64,000 bases of DNA from Amoebidium appalachense. Its lineage: Eukaryota > Ichthyosporea. Shown here piece after piece: positions 1 through 27,830 of this stretch (the stretch's first letter is position 1; each line of letters opens with the position of its first letter). The notes beneath the pieces are model-generated. The model searched no databases. It was given only the letters and a program-made list of their open reading frames with translations, and was not told where the DNA came from. The DNA is taken from positions 8,804,001 through 8,868,000 of the forward strand of contig CAVNZM010000011.1 in assembly GCA_963693365.1 (NCBI GenBank), given 5' to 3'. A program made the position numbers and the translations under genes.

Positions 1-620
1 ATGTGGTCAGCGGATCAATAGATTAGGCATAGAAACTGGGCCAAATTCTATGATCGGCTCTTTGGAACGAACTAAAGAACCTATTCTACTAAGAAAAAAG
101 GTTTTGGTATTCTAGGAAAAAAGTTGGTAAATAAAAACGCGCGCAAGATTGGTATAAGCTTATAGGGGTGTCCGGCACCATCTTCATTGTCGAAATAGGG
201 AGAAATCGCTGGGGCTTAGGCCTTAGCTGGGTTGCACTGGGGTCTGATCGGGGCCCACGACAGCACGCGACCGTCAGGATTATGACAAGATTGTGATTCT
301 TTCTCATTTTGACCATGAAGAAGGGGTTAGAGACCATATAATGAGTATAACGAATTCACGTGTCGCTTAATATTCTTAAGTTTTTATTAAGTACCTAAAG
401 CCTCTTTACTGTCGAGAAAAAGACTTAATATACTTAAATGACTTTGGCTATGACCTTCATAATAGACTGGCCACATTCCAATCTCGTTATAGGATCACCA
501 TAAACCCTAGGCTATTTTTAGTAAATACCTCAATTGTAATATCTCCGATTAGGTGCACTCGTTTGTTCGCTTGTGACTGAAAGGGAAAGAAAGGGGATAG
601 TTCCTAAGTGGGCAAATGTA
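1..620. other. No gene recognised; AT-rich intergenic DNA
   Basis: I see no convincing coding sequence, RNA gene or repeat in this stretch. Short open frames exist on both strands, but none carries a recognisable domain or exon-like boundaries. Composition is ordinary, unlike the G-rich sequence that starts at about 625. Confidence 0.5.
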
Positions 621-624
621 TATG

Positions 625-971
625 GTGGAGGGGGGGGGGGGGGGGGGAGAATGGGGGAGAGCGGGAGAGCTGAAGGAAGGAAGGGGGGGGGGAGGGGGGG
701 GGGGGGGGGGGGGGGAAGGGAGGCAGGGATAAGGGTTCACACGTGTTTTCATTGTCGGCTGGGTCGAGAGATGAATCGATGCATTTCTCACAGTAGTTGC
801 CTGTCCTGTCACAAAACACTATTACATTGTGTAAATGGAACAAGGGTGAGGGAAAAGGAGGGGGGAAAATAGAGAAAATGAAAGCAAGACAACGAGAGAG
901 AGGCAGTCATAACACTGTAGCGGTGGTGCTTGTATGGGTGCGTTGTGTTCCCCCCCCCCCCCCCCCCCCCA

Positions 972-1007
<36 letters not shown>

Positions 1008-1057
1008 CACTTCCTTTCTTATTCATCTTCATCTTCTTCTCTACTTCTTTCTTTTGG

Positions 1058-1106
<49 letters not shown>

Positions 1107-1375
1107 GGTGGCAGCGCTGGTGGTGCCTTTTTTCTTGGGAGAGAGGGAGGTGGGGTGGAGGGGGGGGAGGGGGGGGGGGGGGGGGGAGCGGAGGAGGTGG
1201 GGCTTACGATGTAATGTCGACCTGATCGATTTTCCCAGATAGACTTGCCCACCAGGTCTGAGGGGTACCACCATGGTCTGGGGGAACAGTGTAAGGGGGA
1301 TGTTCTCAGCTCACAATCCCACAATATCGAGGGAATTTACGCGAGTGAATGGTTGGTTGTATGTGTGTGCATGTT

Positions 1376-1414
<39 letters not shown>

Positions 1415-1438
1415 CTGTGTGTGTGTGCCTGTGTGTGT

Positions 1439-1490
<52 letters not shown>

Positions 1491-1871
1491 ACGCGCATGT
1501 GTGCATGTGTGTGCACGTTGGTTGGTTGGTTGGTGGCTGTGAAAGAGCCCCGGGGGGGAGGGGGGGGAAGGGGGAGGGAAGACAGGGAGAATGTAGAAGA
1601 GGGTAAGGGACCACACTGGGGCTCAGGTGTGTGTGGGGGGAAGGGGGAGGCGGAGGGAGGGAGGGTAGGTGGGTGGGTGGGTGGGTGGGTGGGTGGTGGT
1701 GGTGGTGGTGGTGGTGGGGGGGGGGGGGGGGGGGGGGGGGATACCAATGAAATCAAAGGGGGATACGGCAGGGGGTCGTGGCCAATCGTCAGTGGGAATG
1801 GAGGTTCCAGTAGGTTCCATGGAGGACCATTGGTCCGATATCAGCGCAGGATCTGTGTGTGTGTGTGTGTG

Positions 1872-1946
<75 letters not shown>

Positions 1947-1956
1947 GGGGATGTGT

Positions 1957-1999
<43 letters not shown>

Positions 2000-2038
2000 T
2001 GTGTGTGCTGTGTGTGAGCGTATGTGTGGGGGGGTATG

Positions 2039-2077
<39 letters not shown>

Positions 2078-2078
2078 A

Positions 2079-2114
<36 letters not shown>

Positions 2115-2207
2115 TGCGCGCGTGTGTGTGTGTTTGTGTGTTGCGTGTGTGTTCGTGTGTATGTGTGTGTTTGGGTGTGTTGTGTGTGTGTGTGTGGGGG
2201 GGGATGG

Positions 2208-2278
<71 letters not shown>

Positions 2279-2575
2279 TGTGCGCACGCGTGTGTGTGTT
2301 CGTGTGTGTGTGTGTGTTCGTGTGTGTTTTTTGGAAGGGGAAGAGAGGGGGGGGGGGGGGAGGGAAGATGTCATGGCAATGTCATGGTGTGCAATTTCAT
2401 TTGTTATACTTCGCACAAGAGTTTGGGGGGAGGGAGGGAGGGAGGGAGGGAGAGAGGGAGGGGGGAGGGAGGGAGGGAGGGAGGGAGGGAGGGAGGGAGG
2501 GAGGGAGGGAGGGAGGGAGGGAGGGAGGGAGGGAGGGGGAGGGGGGGAGGGGGGGGGGGGGGGGGGGGGGGGCTT
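625..2575. repeat. Dense microsatellite block: poly-G, (GT)n, (GGGA)n
   Basis: Nearly two kilobases of simple sequence: poly-G tracts (630-720, 1155-1190, 1718-1740, 1930-1950), poly-C then (CA)n (951-1010), long (GT)n arrays (1060-1104, 1375-1500, 1853-1930, 1950-2330), (GGGT)n and (GGT)n (1665-1720), and (GGGA)n (2430-2540). All long open frames here are translations of dinucleotide or homopolymer runs and should not be called genes. (GT)n and poly-G can adopt Z-DNA and quadruplex forms, but no function is shown. Confidence 0.95.
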
Positions 2576-2579
2576 ACAT

Positions 2580-3296
2580 GGAATGGTGGAATCTCGGAGG
2601 AGAAACATGTCGTAGAGATTGTAGACACAACCAGGCTGCAGAAGGGGGGAAATGGTTAACCCCGAGCCGTTCGCCCGGAGGCCAAAATCGACCAGCTTTT
2701 AAAAATAGTTAAAAATCATTATAGGCGGCCAAAGTGGACAAAAATGCACCAAGCACATGTACATATGTCTTTCTTTATGTCCCATAAAAAAAAAACGGCG
2801 TGTTCCCATGTGTCAGTGATTTGTGTCGATTTTGCCAACCGCGGCGGGGTTTCTTTCAAGGCAGTTACGTAATATGAATCCCCGTAAAGATCTCAGCAAA
2901 TCGGATTAGCACATCGATTCCAGGGTTGGAATCCGTGAATCCCGGGCATCCTCTTGCCGCCAGCGTTCGAAAATTGGGGGGCCGCTCGCTGAAAATATAG
3001 ACACAGTTAGGCGGAACACCCACAAGAAACAGAAAAACATAGTCGACCCAGGTGTTTTTGGTGTTTTTCGAAAGAAAAAAAAACATATCCTAAGTTAGGC
3101 AGAAATTCCTAGCGTCATGACTATTACGCGTCAGGCGCTATTTATTTTAGAAGGTCGCTGATGCATTTATTTTTGAAAATGATGCAAAAATGCATCGGCG
3201 AATGGCTAGGGGTTAAAAAAGATATGAAGCTTAGACATACTTACAAAAGCGTTAGTGTATAAGCAGGGATTTTGCACCACGAACTTCTGATGACAT
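2580..3296. other. No gene recognised
   Basis: Unique-looking sequence of normal composition between the microsatellite block and an inverted-repeat element. I find no exon-like frame, RNA gene or repeat that I can support. Confidence 0.4.
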
Positions 3297-3570
3297 TTAA
3301 GCAACCACCGCTTCTTCCATTTTAGCCCCGATCGAGGTTGATCCGGTCGAGGATTTAAGATTACCCTAGCACGGCTGTTAAAGTTTCGATCCTATCAAGC
3401 CATCGAGGGCTCAAGTTTGGCGGGAAAATTTTTGCACAGAATGACGTCACACACTCAATGGCTTGATTGATAGGATCGTGAATTTCACAGGCAGCACCAG
3501 GGCAATCTGAAGTCCTCGATCGGATCAACCTCGATTGAGTCTAAAATGGGAGAAGCAGTGGTTGCTTTAA
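3297..3570. mobile_element. MITE-like palindromic element, family A copy 1
   Basis: A 266-base element (3301-3566) whose two ends are inverted copies over about 50 bases: the left end starts GCAACCACCGCTTCTTCC and the right end reads its near-complement. It is bounded by TTAA on both sides (3297-3300 and 3567-3570), which would fit a TTAA target duplication of piggyBac type. It has no open frame, so it would be non-autonomous. A second, more diverged copy lies at 10431-10729. The inner part carries the shared TCGATCCTATCAAGCC and TGACGTCA segments. Confidence 0.75.
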
Positions 3571-3720
3571 CATAAAGTCACTGTGATTGGCACACATCAA
3601 GAACATTACCACATCCTACGATTTGCTATGCCTATATATAGTTATCTTCTTTTTTAGACATCACCATACCAATAAATCCCGGACAAAGGAATTTTTGGTC
3701 GTCAATTAAAGAAGATGCCA

Positions 3721-3873
3721 TTAAAGGGGGTTTCTTTTAGGCCAAAAATGGGTCACCGCTATTTGGTCCTCGGGTCGGGCCAAATGCTGTTTGAGACGCA
3801 CCGAACCAATCATATTGCATATATCCCATTCGGTTCTGACCCGACCCGAATACCTAAAAGAATCCCCCTTTAA
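3721..3873. mobile_element. MITE-like element, family B
   Basis: About 153 bases with 21-base terminal inverted repeats (left TTAAAGGGGGTTTCTTTTAG, right its complement with one mismatch). The ends are again TTAA. Sequence is unrelated to family A apart from the TTAA boundary, and it has no coding capacity. It may be a second non-autonomous family using the same target preference. Confidence 0.65.
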
Positions 3874-4079
3874 CGTGCTAACCCACACAACCCGGTCTCT
3901 TTTACCTTGATATCGTGGCCAACCGCCGCCCAATCAGTCATCCCCAAGGTCATGGTTATGCATTCTGGTTGGTCTTCGGTAACGCCAGCCTCGTGCCCAT
4001 TGGTCAGATACAATGTCACATGATCGGTGGAGGATCGCACGTGCACAAGGAGCCCGGAGAGGTCAAGACGATGGGGTGT

Positions 4080-4089
4080 GTGTGGCTCC

Positions 4090-4123
<34 letters not shown>

Positions 4124-4174
4124 TGTGTGCGTGTATGTGTGTGTGTGCGTGTGTGTGTGTGTGTGTGTGTGCGT

Positions 4175-4236
<62 letters not shown>

Positions 4237-4299
4237 AGGTGTAAGTGTGTGTGTGTGGCTCATGTGTGTGTGTGTGTGTGTGTTGTGTGTGGCTCATGT

Positions 4300-4330
<31 letters not shown>

Positions 4331-5143
4331 GGTTGATGTGTGTCAGTGTATCTGGTAGAAGGAGGGGAATGGAAAGTTTTGCTGGTGTGTGTGTGTGTGT
4401 GTGTTTGAAAGGGGGGGAGGAGAGAGGCAGGAGGGGGGGGAGGAGGGGATGGGGGGGGGGGCGGGGGAGGGGGATGAGAGGGAAGCAGTTTGAAATATTT
4501 GGTGTGTGTGTGTGTGTGTGTGTGGAAGGATACATAATTAGATTCTCCCATAGGCAATTCCCCACCAACCTCCCTCCCTCCCCCCCCCCCCTTCCCCCCC
4601 GATCCCCCCCCACCGAACCCCCCCATTCCCCATCCACACAAACACAGCCCCCCCCCCCCCCCCCCCCCCCCCCCCCGCCCCCACCCCCTCCCCGTCCAAG
4701 AAACCACGTGCCCTCTGTTCCCCTACAAGTGGGGTGTGTGCAGTTGCCAACGGGAGGGGTGTGTGTGGAGCGAGGAATGGGGGGGGGGGGGGGAGGGAGG
4801 GGGAAAGGGGGGGAGGGGGGAGGGGGGAGGGGGGAGGGTCACCGGTTTAATGCTGAAGAGGGAGGGCAGGTCCAGAAACGAACGTGGGGCATATGGTGGG
4901 TGGGAGTTGCCTGTGTGTGTGCGTAAGTATGGGTTTCGACTTTCTAACCACTCGTGCGGGGGGAATAAAATGGGAAGGGTGAGGGAGGGTGGACACAGGA
5001 GAGAGCCTGGAGGGGGGGGGGGGGGGGGGGGGGGGGACGGGGGAAAGGGTGTTTGTTCGTGAGGAACATTATGAATAAAAAATTCACAACGGGCAACTTG
5101 TAACTTGTAGTTGCGTCGTAGAAATCCATCGGTTTCTCATAGT

Positions 5144-5178
<35 letters not shown>
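4080..5178. repeat. (GT)n and G/C-run microsatellite block
   Basis: (GT)n arrays with interruptions (4090-4310), poly-G (4315-4332, 4780-4840, 5013-5035, 5143-5177), and poly-C (4579-4690). No gene seen. Unique sequence at 3875-4080 and 4840-5000 carries no recognisable exon. Confidence 0.9.
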
Positions 5179-5180
<2 letters not shown>

Positions 5181-5357
5181 TAATGTGCAGAAGAAGGTAC
5201 GAACTACAACCAAATGAGTGATAAACACGTTGCATGACTCATACATCATAGTATGAAAAAACAAACATCTGGTATGTAACACCAGAAATCCTCGGACGAG
5301 AGGCCAAACTAGAAATTCGGATCTGAGTTTCAACTCATTCACCTCACAAGCGAAATA

Positions 5358-5367
5358 CTGGTGTGTG

Positions 5368-5415
<48 letters not shown>

Positions 5416-5432
5416 TGTGTGAGTGTGTGAGT

Positions 5433-5497
<65 letters not shown>

Positions 5498-5845
5498 GGG
5501 GGGGGGGGGGGGAGGGGGGGGGGGGGAGAGGCAAGGGGGGAAGGGGGATTACCTTGAGGGACCTCATCAATGGCCGTCTTGGTGGTGGCGGTAAGATAGC
5601 ATACGCGCATGAGTTGCAGGTGGCTTGGAAGGGTGGAGGTAAACGGGCACCTGTGTGTGTGTATGTGCGTGTGTGAACGCGTGAGCGAATGAGTGAGTGA
5701 GTGAGTGAGTGAGTGAGTGAGTGAGTGAGTGAGTGAGTGAGTGAGTGAGTGAGTGAGTGAGTGAGTGAGTGAGTGAGTGAGTGAGTGAGTGAGTGAGTGA
5801 GTGAGTGAGTGAGTGCGTGCGTGCGTGCGTGCGTGTGTGTGTATG
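5358..5845. repeat. (GT)n, poly-G and (GAGT)n satellite
   Basis: (GT)n with GA interruptions at 5358-5495, poly-G at 5498-5530, then about 30 tandem copies of the tetramer GAGT at 5688-5815 grading into (GCGT)n and (GT)n. The tetranucleotide array is open on the minus strand as a Leu-Thr-His repeat, which is not a protein. Confidence 0.9.
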
Positions 5846-5917
5846 TGTGCAAGCCGATCTTTCGAGTCGGCTCGTTTTCCCGAATGCTTTTTTGGTTATC
5901 CGCCCTTCCATTTACAC

Positions 5918-6690
<773 letters not shown>

Positions 6691-6979
6691 GAGGGATATA
6701 AAATAGAGCCTAATAACTGCATTGCTGCATGAAAAGCGGAACATTTTATGAAACCAACAAGTAGGAATATCACAAATTCACAAACTAGACTAGTGATTCT
6801 AATAGTTAACTACAGTTTTCAAATAGACGAATCACCCACCTGTCTCGGGCCGTTTCATCGCTGACCTCCAGTAGGCATATTTGCCGACTTTCATCTTGCA
6901 ATACCAGCATCCACCTACCCACCCAGTTTTGGTGTTAGTTATGTGTTTGTTCTAGTGTGTTCTCATACACTTACTATAT

Positions 6980-7036
6980 ATACACACACAAATAAACGCA
7001 CACGCTCGTACGTATCCACGCACACACGCACACACA

Positions 7037-7115
<79 letters not shown>

Positions 7116-7375
7116 ACACACACACACACACGCAAGGACTCACGCACGGACTCACGCACGCACGCACGCACACACGCACACACACACGCACGCACACACG
7201 CACAAACACACGCACACACGCACACATTTGGTAAGAAAAATTACTTTCTGTTTCCGTCTTTCCCCTGTACATGACATGGCGGTTATGGTGTGACATTAGA
7301 CTATCAGATGCAAAGGAACAACCGGTGCTATAATCCCACAATAGCCGAACCTTGAGAGTGTAGGCCAACAGAGAG

Positions 7376-7430
<55 letters not shown>

Positions 7431-7743
7431 TTTTCCGGGGGAGGGAGGGGGGGGGGGGGGGGGAGAGGAGGGGGGAAGGGAAATGCAATATAAGAGGTGG
7501 GAGAGAGTTCTGCGGGAGGAGGGGCGGCGGTGGCGGCGTGGGTGTGTGTGTGTGCGGGGGGTGAGGGGGGGGGATAAAGGAAGGCCGGTGGTTACTTTTT
7601 GTTTTGTGCACTGGTCTGTGTGTTTCTCTCTCTTGAAGGGTAGATTCTCTGAACCGTGCCACACACACTCACAGGGTTGTAGTGCCCGTGTAGTTGGGGT
7701 ATGGGGATGAAAGAGACGGACGGGTGTGCCTGTGCCTGTGTGT

Positions 7744-7774
<31 letters not shown>

Positions 7775-7868
7775 GGGGGTACATGTGTGTGTGTGTGTGT
7801 GTGTGAGTGTGTGTGTGAGTGTGAGTGAGTGTGTGTGTGTGTGTGGTGTGTGAGGAAGGGGGTGGAGT

Positions 7869-7921
<53 letters not shown>

Positions 7922-8075
7922 TGTGTGTACATGTGCACATGTGTGTGTGCATATGTGTATGTGTGTGTGTGTGTGTGCTGTGTTTGTGTGTGTTGGTGTG
8001 AGGAGGGGTCGGGACGATGGGTGTTTGTGTGTGACTTGTGTGTTTGTGTGTGTGCACGCGCGAATGTGTGCAGGT
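6980..8075. repeat. (CA)n/(CGCA)n and (GT)n/poly-G blocks
   Basis: (CA)n and (CGCA)n at 6984-7225, (GT)n at 7378-7427 with poly-G at 7440-7470, and (GT)n-poly-G-(GT)n at 7733-8070. Unique islands at 7226-7375 and 7590-7720 are short. The 7600-7660 island contains a possible minus-strand exon of the long gene that continues at 8105, but its phase does not fit cleanly, so I do not call it. Confidence 0.85.
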
Positions 8076-8104
8076 GTGTGTGAGTGTAACCGTATCCGTG
8101 TTAC

Positions 8105-21845
<13,741 letters not shown>

Positions 21846-22250
21846 CTGCAAGACGGCATGGTTAGAAAACAATCAGTTGAACCTTGTGTCGTTTTCATCT
21901 ACTCTAACATGTATACATTTGCTGCAACGTCTCTGTTTCCTTCCTAAACCTTTTTAGAGAATAGACCATGTGAACTGTTCATGGGCTTCTTGTACGTGTT
22001 GTGATTCGTGTGCGGATCTCTTCCTCTCCCCCCATACCCCCCCACCCCCATCCCCTCTCCTCTCCCCCCTTTCCCCCCCTCCCCCACTTTTTCTTAAATT
22101 TTTTCTTTTGGTCTGGTTCCCCAAGAAGTTTTCTTTTTGTCTTTTTTTCTTTTGTTTTTGCAAATGAAGTTGGTTGGTTTTGTGGCCATTTTCTCTTTAT
22201 CTTTTTGTTTTCTGTGTTTTCTTTTTTTCATTTCTTTGACTTTTTTTTTC

Positions 22251-22296
<46 letters not shown>

Positions 22297-22538
22297 CTCA
22301 TCTCTTTGCCTAATCCCTCCCACCCTTTCGTTTGCATGTGCCGGCAGGTGTTTGTCTTTGTGGATGTAAGCAAGTTCTTTTACTTGCGCATGTGTGTGTG
22401 TGCATAACTTGTGTTGGTCGCTCAGTGTCATTCTAAGATGTGTCAAACGGTGGTTGTCGTGGAGTTATCATTCAATCTTTTCCCTTCCGTTCTTATGAAA
22501 CCCTGAAGACTGTGTGTGTGTGTGTTGGGGGGGGAGGA

Positions 22539-22581
<43 letters not shown>

Positions 22582-22799
22582 GAGTGACGGTGCCAGTGCA
22601 CGGTCTTTGTGTGAGAGATGTGTGTGTGTGTGTGAGGGATGGGTATGGAGACAGGGATGTTGCGTATGGCTTTGCTTGCGTCAATTTTAGGAGAAGAATC
22701 AAAAGGAGGGAAAGGGAGGGGAGGGGGGGAGGGGGAGAGGGGCTGCTGGGAAAAGGGTAAAGTGGGATTCATTTCAGATTCAGAAATGCAAAACCAACC

Positions 22800-24097
22800 G
22801 AATTGGCGGAAACACAGATCTGCCTGCAGTTTATTAAGTCAGAGCATCTGCCTGCAGTTTATTGAGTCAAAGCATTTACACAACGTCTTTAGTAACGCGC
22901 TTGTGTTGGCGTACCTCGAAACTCGGAAACTCAGACATGTTGCCGAGCTTCTCTGAAGAAGCATTTGCTCTGAAATAATGAGATACTACTTCACTTCGGG
23001 AGTAGCCTGAACATCACAGCACCTAACAGAGAAAATAAGGTGTGCGCTACACTAGCAAAAAAAAAAAAAGGTCTCTCTCGCTCCCTCGTCTCTGTCCCTC
23101 TCATTCTCTTTCTCTCGCTCTGTATCTCTCCCTCTCTTGTCTCTCTCCCTCCCTCCCTCCCTTCCCCCCTCCTGTCGAAATGGTTTTCGTGCTCTTTCTC
23201 TCTATATGTCTCTCTCACTCTCCCTGACCTGTTTTTTTCCTCGTTATTTCCTATTCCTCCCGCCTTCCACTTGTGATATCCACACACAACATGGGTTTTC
23301 TTGGGAAAAAGGTCTAGACTCCCCTATCTTTTTCCTCATGTCACAACTATATCCTTTTTTTTTTCTTTCAAGATTTTTTTTTCCCCCTCCTTCACTAGTA
23401 CTTCTTTCTCGCGAGGCAATATTATGGTTTTGAGTTTTGGCGCCAAAAAAGCGTGTAGATGAATCTGATTGGGTTACATGTTCCTTCATGATTGGCTCAT
23501 TTTTTCGATTCAACGTTGATTTTATGTTGGCGCTGTCTTTGAGAATAGCAGGCAGAAGCGTTGGAAATAATTATACATCCTACGAGACAAAAAAATCTCT
23601 ATAGTGATGCTAAAATAATAGCTACATGAAGTATTGTCACAGCTGTTGTTATTCGATCTTGCACCCCTCCGATCTCGCACCAATTACCAAATTCTTGTTA
23701 CGTCATCAATCTATTGGGTCAATTTGTGTGGCGAATGATGATCGGCTGCTCTTGGAAATGCCAAGACAGTCTGCTGATGGTTTTTATAGCTTTATGACAG
23801 ATATGCCATGGTTTTTCGCTCTAAAAAACAAGTTTGCTTTTCAAACTTTTTTAGATTTTTATTTTCTGTTTTCATTTTTGGTGCCGCTTTGTAATTCAAC
23901 AGTGAGCATTGATCTGTCCTTGTCGCACATGTCGCAAGGGATTATTTACACCCTTCTGTTAAATATAGATGGCCGTTATGATTGGTTCGTTTCCGGCAGT
24001 TATCAACAGGACACGTGGAAATATGGCCCCTCATTCTTTTAGTCTAAAACGTAGCCTCAATCGCTTGATTCCGCTGGGCACTTGTATTCACTGCCCG

Positions 24098-24140
<43 letters not shown>

Positions 24141-24420
24141 AAACAGGGGGTGGTGTGGGGAACAGCTTTCCCCCCTACTGCCTGTGTTTAAAAAAAAAAA
24201 TTCGCGACATTAAATATGGTAACTCTAAACGAAACTGTCGCGTTTTCTTTATTATACGTTTTTTTTCGTTAATACACTTTTGACCTCATCCAAAGCTGTA
24301 TTGTACATGTATGAACCCGCAAGGGACCCGTGTTTCAGATCGATGACGCAAGCTATGACGTATTGTCATTTTAGACTATTCGCCAGCTAAAAAAATTCAC
24401 AAAATCCCTATCCACATGCG
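22800..24420. other. No gene recognised; short duplication and poly-C
   Basis: A 33-base segment (ATCTGCCTGCAGTTTATT) is duplicated at 22817-22870. CT-rich sequence lies at 23072-23170 and poly-C at 24096-24139. A plus-strand open frame at 23626-24042 has no recognisable domain and no exon-like borders, so I leave it out. Confidence 0.4.
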
Positions 24421-24532
24421 CGCTAAATTATAGTCTCAGTTTTCCCCTCCCTCCGTTTCGCCCTAACACCATTGAGTAGGGTCTAATCTTTCTTTTTTGT
24501 TTATAAGTTCTTTGCTTTTTACTAACGTAAAC

Positions 24533-25940
24533 ATGGCTGACTACGTTGTTGCACCCAATGCCGGCGCTGGCGTGCCCCTTGACCCCAACGCCATGGTGTT
24601 CATGCACACGGCCGAGAAGCAGATGGCTCCGGTAAGTTGTCAACTTTTTTTACTGTCGACTTGTCGTGGTGTGATTCTCGCTTTGTCATCTTTGCTGTTG
24701 TGCCTTCTGCCCTCAGCTCTCCCGTCGGCGTGCCTTAAGCTGCTCTGTATATGATAATCCATATGTAATAAGTACTTTCTTCTTGTGTGCAGCTACCACA
24801 CTTTTACTGCAGTGTTTTCCTGTGTGATCTTTCTTCTGTGGTGCTTTTCCAAAAGATTTGGAGCCATGCTAAACCATGCTCATCCTTCCAACTGATGTAT
24901 GTGCACGTATCTCACTGCTGCACGGCAACTACCAAATTTACAATCCTTTGCATCTTAGCCACTTTTTTCTCTTGGCATCCTCTGGAAAATTGGTTGGGAT
25001 CCACGTTTTCTTGGTCGGTTCTGACACTTGTTCTTGCTTCCATCTGTCTCTGTGCAGCCTTGCTTTGTCACCTTCTCAAATATACTGATGTTGTTTACAT
25101 TCTGCTTGACTAGATGCTTGCACTCGATGAGCATCCCCCCGCCCCCCCCCCCCCCAAGCCAGCACCCACGCACCCACACTTACACGTGTTGAGTTGCCTA
25201 CTATTATGCTTGCTTTATCGGTTAGGGTGTTGCCTATGTATAACATTTGCTAACACCTGCTACTCGAGCATAGAAGTTGCTTCTTTTTGCCCCTTGGGCA
25301 CTGTTTCCTTTTCCTCTATCCCTTACCCTCTGCCATCCCTGGTTTTTCTGACAATGCTTGCTTCGCTCTTCTGCTTGCCCATGCACGCAACAAGGGTGCC
25401 TACCTTTGCCTGTTGTTCTTTTTGGATCTTTCGGGCTGATGTTGATACACATTATATTACCAACAGACTTTGCCCAAAGCATGTGGGTCGTTTGGCTCAC
25501 CTTGGTTCTTCATACGAGTATTCGAATGTGATAAGTTGTAATAAGCCTTGCGGCGAGCGTGTACAGCAGAAAAAGTGTGCCCCTTGCTCTCCTTATCGCT
25601 CTGGCAGCTGACCTCACCTCGATCCCGCAGGGCCCAATGTACATGTACCCCGCCCCTCCCCCCCAAAGGATGATCCATGCTGCCGCCGCCCCCCCTTGCC
25701 GCTTCTTCCAGAGGGGCTTCTGCCGCAACGGGATGATGTGCCGCTTGCCCACATCCCCCCCACCCCCCAGCAGCTTGCCGCCATGGCAGCCGGTCAGCCC
25801 ATGTTTGCTCCCCCTCCGTTCCCAAGGGCACCACCCCTTGCCGCTATTGGCTCCAGGGGACCTGCCGCTTTGGTGAGAAGTGCCACTTTGCCCACAACCC
25901 CGTCCCCGGTGCCCCCATCCCCCCCACCCCCTCTTCTTAA
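24533..25940 (+). CDS. CCCH-type zinc-finger protein, two exons, two frameshifts
   Basis: Exon 1 is 24533-24631 (33 codons, starts MADYVVAPNAGAG). Donor GTAAGT is at 24632 and acceptor CGCAG ends at 25630, in phase 0. Exon 2 runs 25631-25940, ending Pro-Ser-Ser-stop. It encodes two CCCH fingers. Finger 1 starts CRFFQRGFCRNGMMC and loses its frame just before the final His; finger 2 (CRYWLQGTCRFGEKCHFAH) is complete. Reading through needs one missing base near 25747 and another in the C run near 25834-25838. Both are in runs, so they may be sequencing errors. CCCH fingers usually bind single-stranded RNA. The proline- and alanine-rich linker is low complexity. About 136 residues if repaired. 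Confidence 0.7.
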
Positions 25941-25944
25941 ACAC

Positions 25945-26872
25945 TCTGCATCACGATGCTGCTGAGATTCGAGCTATTCCTTCGGCTATGACCAGCACAC
26001 CTCGACTTTGGAAACGACAATCGCTGCTGGCGGCGACACAGGATGACTGCATCATATTAGGTTGAGGGACATATGTTCGTTGTGTATTGCACGTAACTGG
26101 ATTATGGTTTCGGTTGGGAAGGACCTCTTCACAGGATGAAACATGGGCTTATTTAATGTCTATTAGCTATCACCTCCCTTCGTATTTGATACTCCTGGGA
26201 GCCCCAAAAAAAACAGAAAAATCGTAGAAAACCAAAAAAACGCGAATTTTTGGGACATATTACCCCGACAGTTGAATAGGCTTGTGAGCGACATAGTGAC
26301 CTCAGGAATGTCTTTGGGTCAGTGATCGGCACTTTTTGCTTCAGTAGGTTCCTTTTCTGTGTACCCATAGAGCTACTTGTTCTGCAATTCTTCACTTTTT
26401 TTGCCCCTCTTGAGGTATATTGGGCATATAGCATAGGCCGTGTGTGCGTTGTGTTGTAGCTGTCATAACTTGGGAGCTCCACACGCTGATTAGGTTGTTG
26501 CGGTGTAGTGGGTGGGTCGAGGGAGAATGAGCGAGTTTATTTTATTTTTTCCGGTTCGTTCGACCCCGACCCTACAGATATGTACATAGCTGGTGCTGCT
26601 CCAAAGACCACCCCACCGATATTTGTTGGAGTGTGGGGTGGTCGTGGTTGAGGCGTGGATAGCGACTTGCCATGGTGAGCTTGCTTTTTGTTTTCACACC
26701 TTCTGGATTTTGTGTTATTTGTGTTCTTGAGTAAAAGGCGGGCTGGTATCGCATGATATATTGGGTCTAAATTTCGGTACGAGTGTCTGCTGTTTTGGCA
26801 GCAACTTGTGTGGTTGTGCACATAGTTGAGCCCGTGCAACATGGTGTCCACTTGTGCCACCCCCTCCTCTCC

Positions 26873-26924
<52 letters not shown>

Positions 26925-27359
26925 AAAAAAAAAAAAAACACACACACAAACGTACCACCACCACAGCACATACGAGACACCTCGACCGTATCTGCTGGTG
27001 TTGGGTGTTGGATGGGATGTGTCTCCGTTCCGAATCATGCTTTGGTATGCCACATTGTGGTAGGCTGCACTAAAGGTGACACTTGTGTGTTTCTCATATC
27101 TTCCCCGCCGAAGTGTGTTATGCAAAATATGCTGTGTTGCCGATAATGGCTGTGGCCGATTGAGAACGTGCTCTTTCTTAGGGGCATGTAAACCTATCCC
27201 AAAACTTCCCTATCTATCCCGACGCTCTATCCTAGATCATATCCCGGATAATCCCAATAAATGTGCCTAAATATCCTGAGGATCTATCCTGAAGGGCCCT
27301 GTCTATCCCGCAATTTATCATTTCTCTCCCGTGGAGGCCTGTTAATAATATGAATAGAA

Positions 27360-27390
<31 letters not shown>

Positions 27391-27830
27391 TATAGTCCAT
27401 TAGGCACTGTGACCTCAAGATATTGCAGCTTTCCGGCCAGGATATTTTTTTTACACATTTATCTTGTGATTGATTGGCTTCTTTTTGGCGCCACGTGTTG
27501 TAAGTAATAGCAAGCCCATATATTTTGCCGGCCCATGATGATGGGGGGGGCAGCACCGGGCTGCCGGCGAGGGGCCTGGGGGCAGCGTTGCCTCTCGAAT
27601 AAGTTATATAAAGATAGTCCTTGGCGCTAATAAGTACTAGTGTAAGCTTATGAATGCAATTACTAGCTCTTCTTTTTGAATAAGCCGCCCTTGCCTGCTT
27701 ATAGGGCGCTGGCCCGGCCTGGCATACACGTAGGGGGTTCTTAAAAGGAAATATATCTTCTTGGGGGTTTACGCTGTTTACTCGAGGCAAAGAGAACCAG
27801 TCTCAGGTATCGTGCCCCCTCCTCTCTACT
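25945..27830. other. No gene recognised
   Basis: Contains poly-C/poly-A at 26875-26938, an imperfect TATCCCG-rich stretch at 27190-27310 and (AT)n at 27375-27392. I see no exon, RNA gene or mobile element that I can support. Sequence becomes AT-rich after about 27840, near the start of the rRNA segment. Confidence 0.45.

Noticed and set aside
1245-2712. Long open frames with Cys-Val or His-Thr repeats
   Set aside because: Pure translations of (GT)n, (CA)n and homopolymer runs, on both strands; no stops because the repeats lack them.
7598-7653. Further 3' exon of the SPIDR-like gene (ENLPFKREKHTDQC)
   Set aside because: The start phase does not match the end of the 8150-8105 exon, and the acceptor tract is weak.
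23626-24042. Plus-strand 138-residue open frame
   Set aside because: No domain, no promoter or splice context, and composition like the flanking non-coding DNA.
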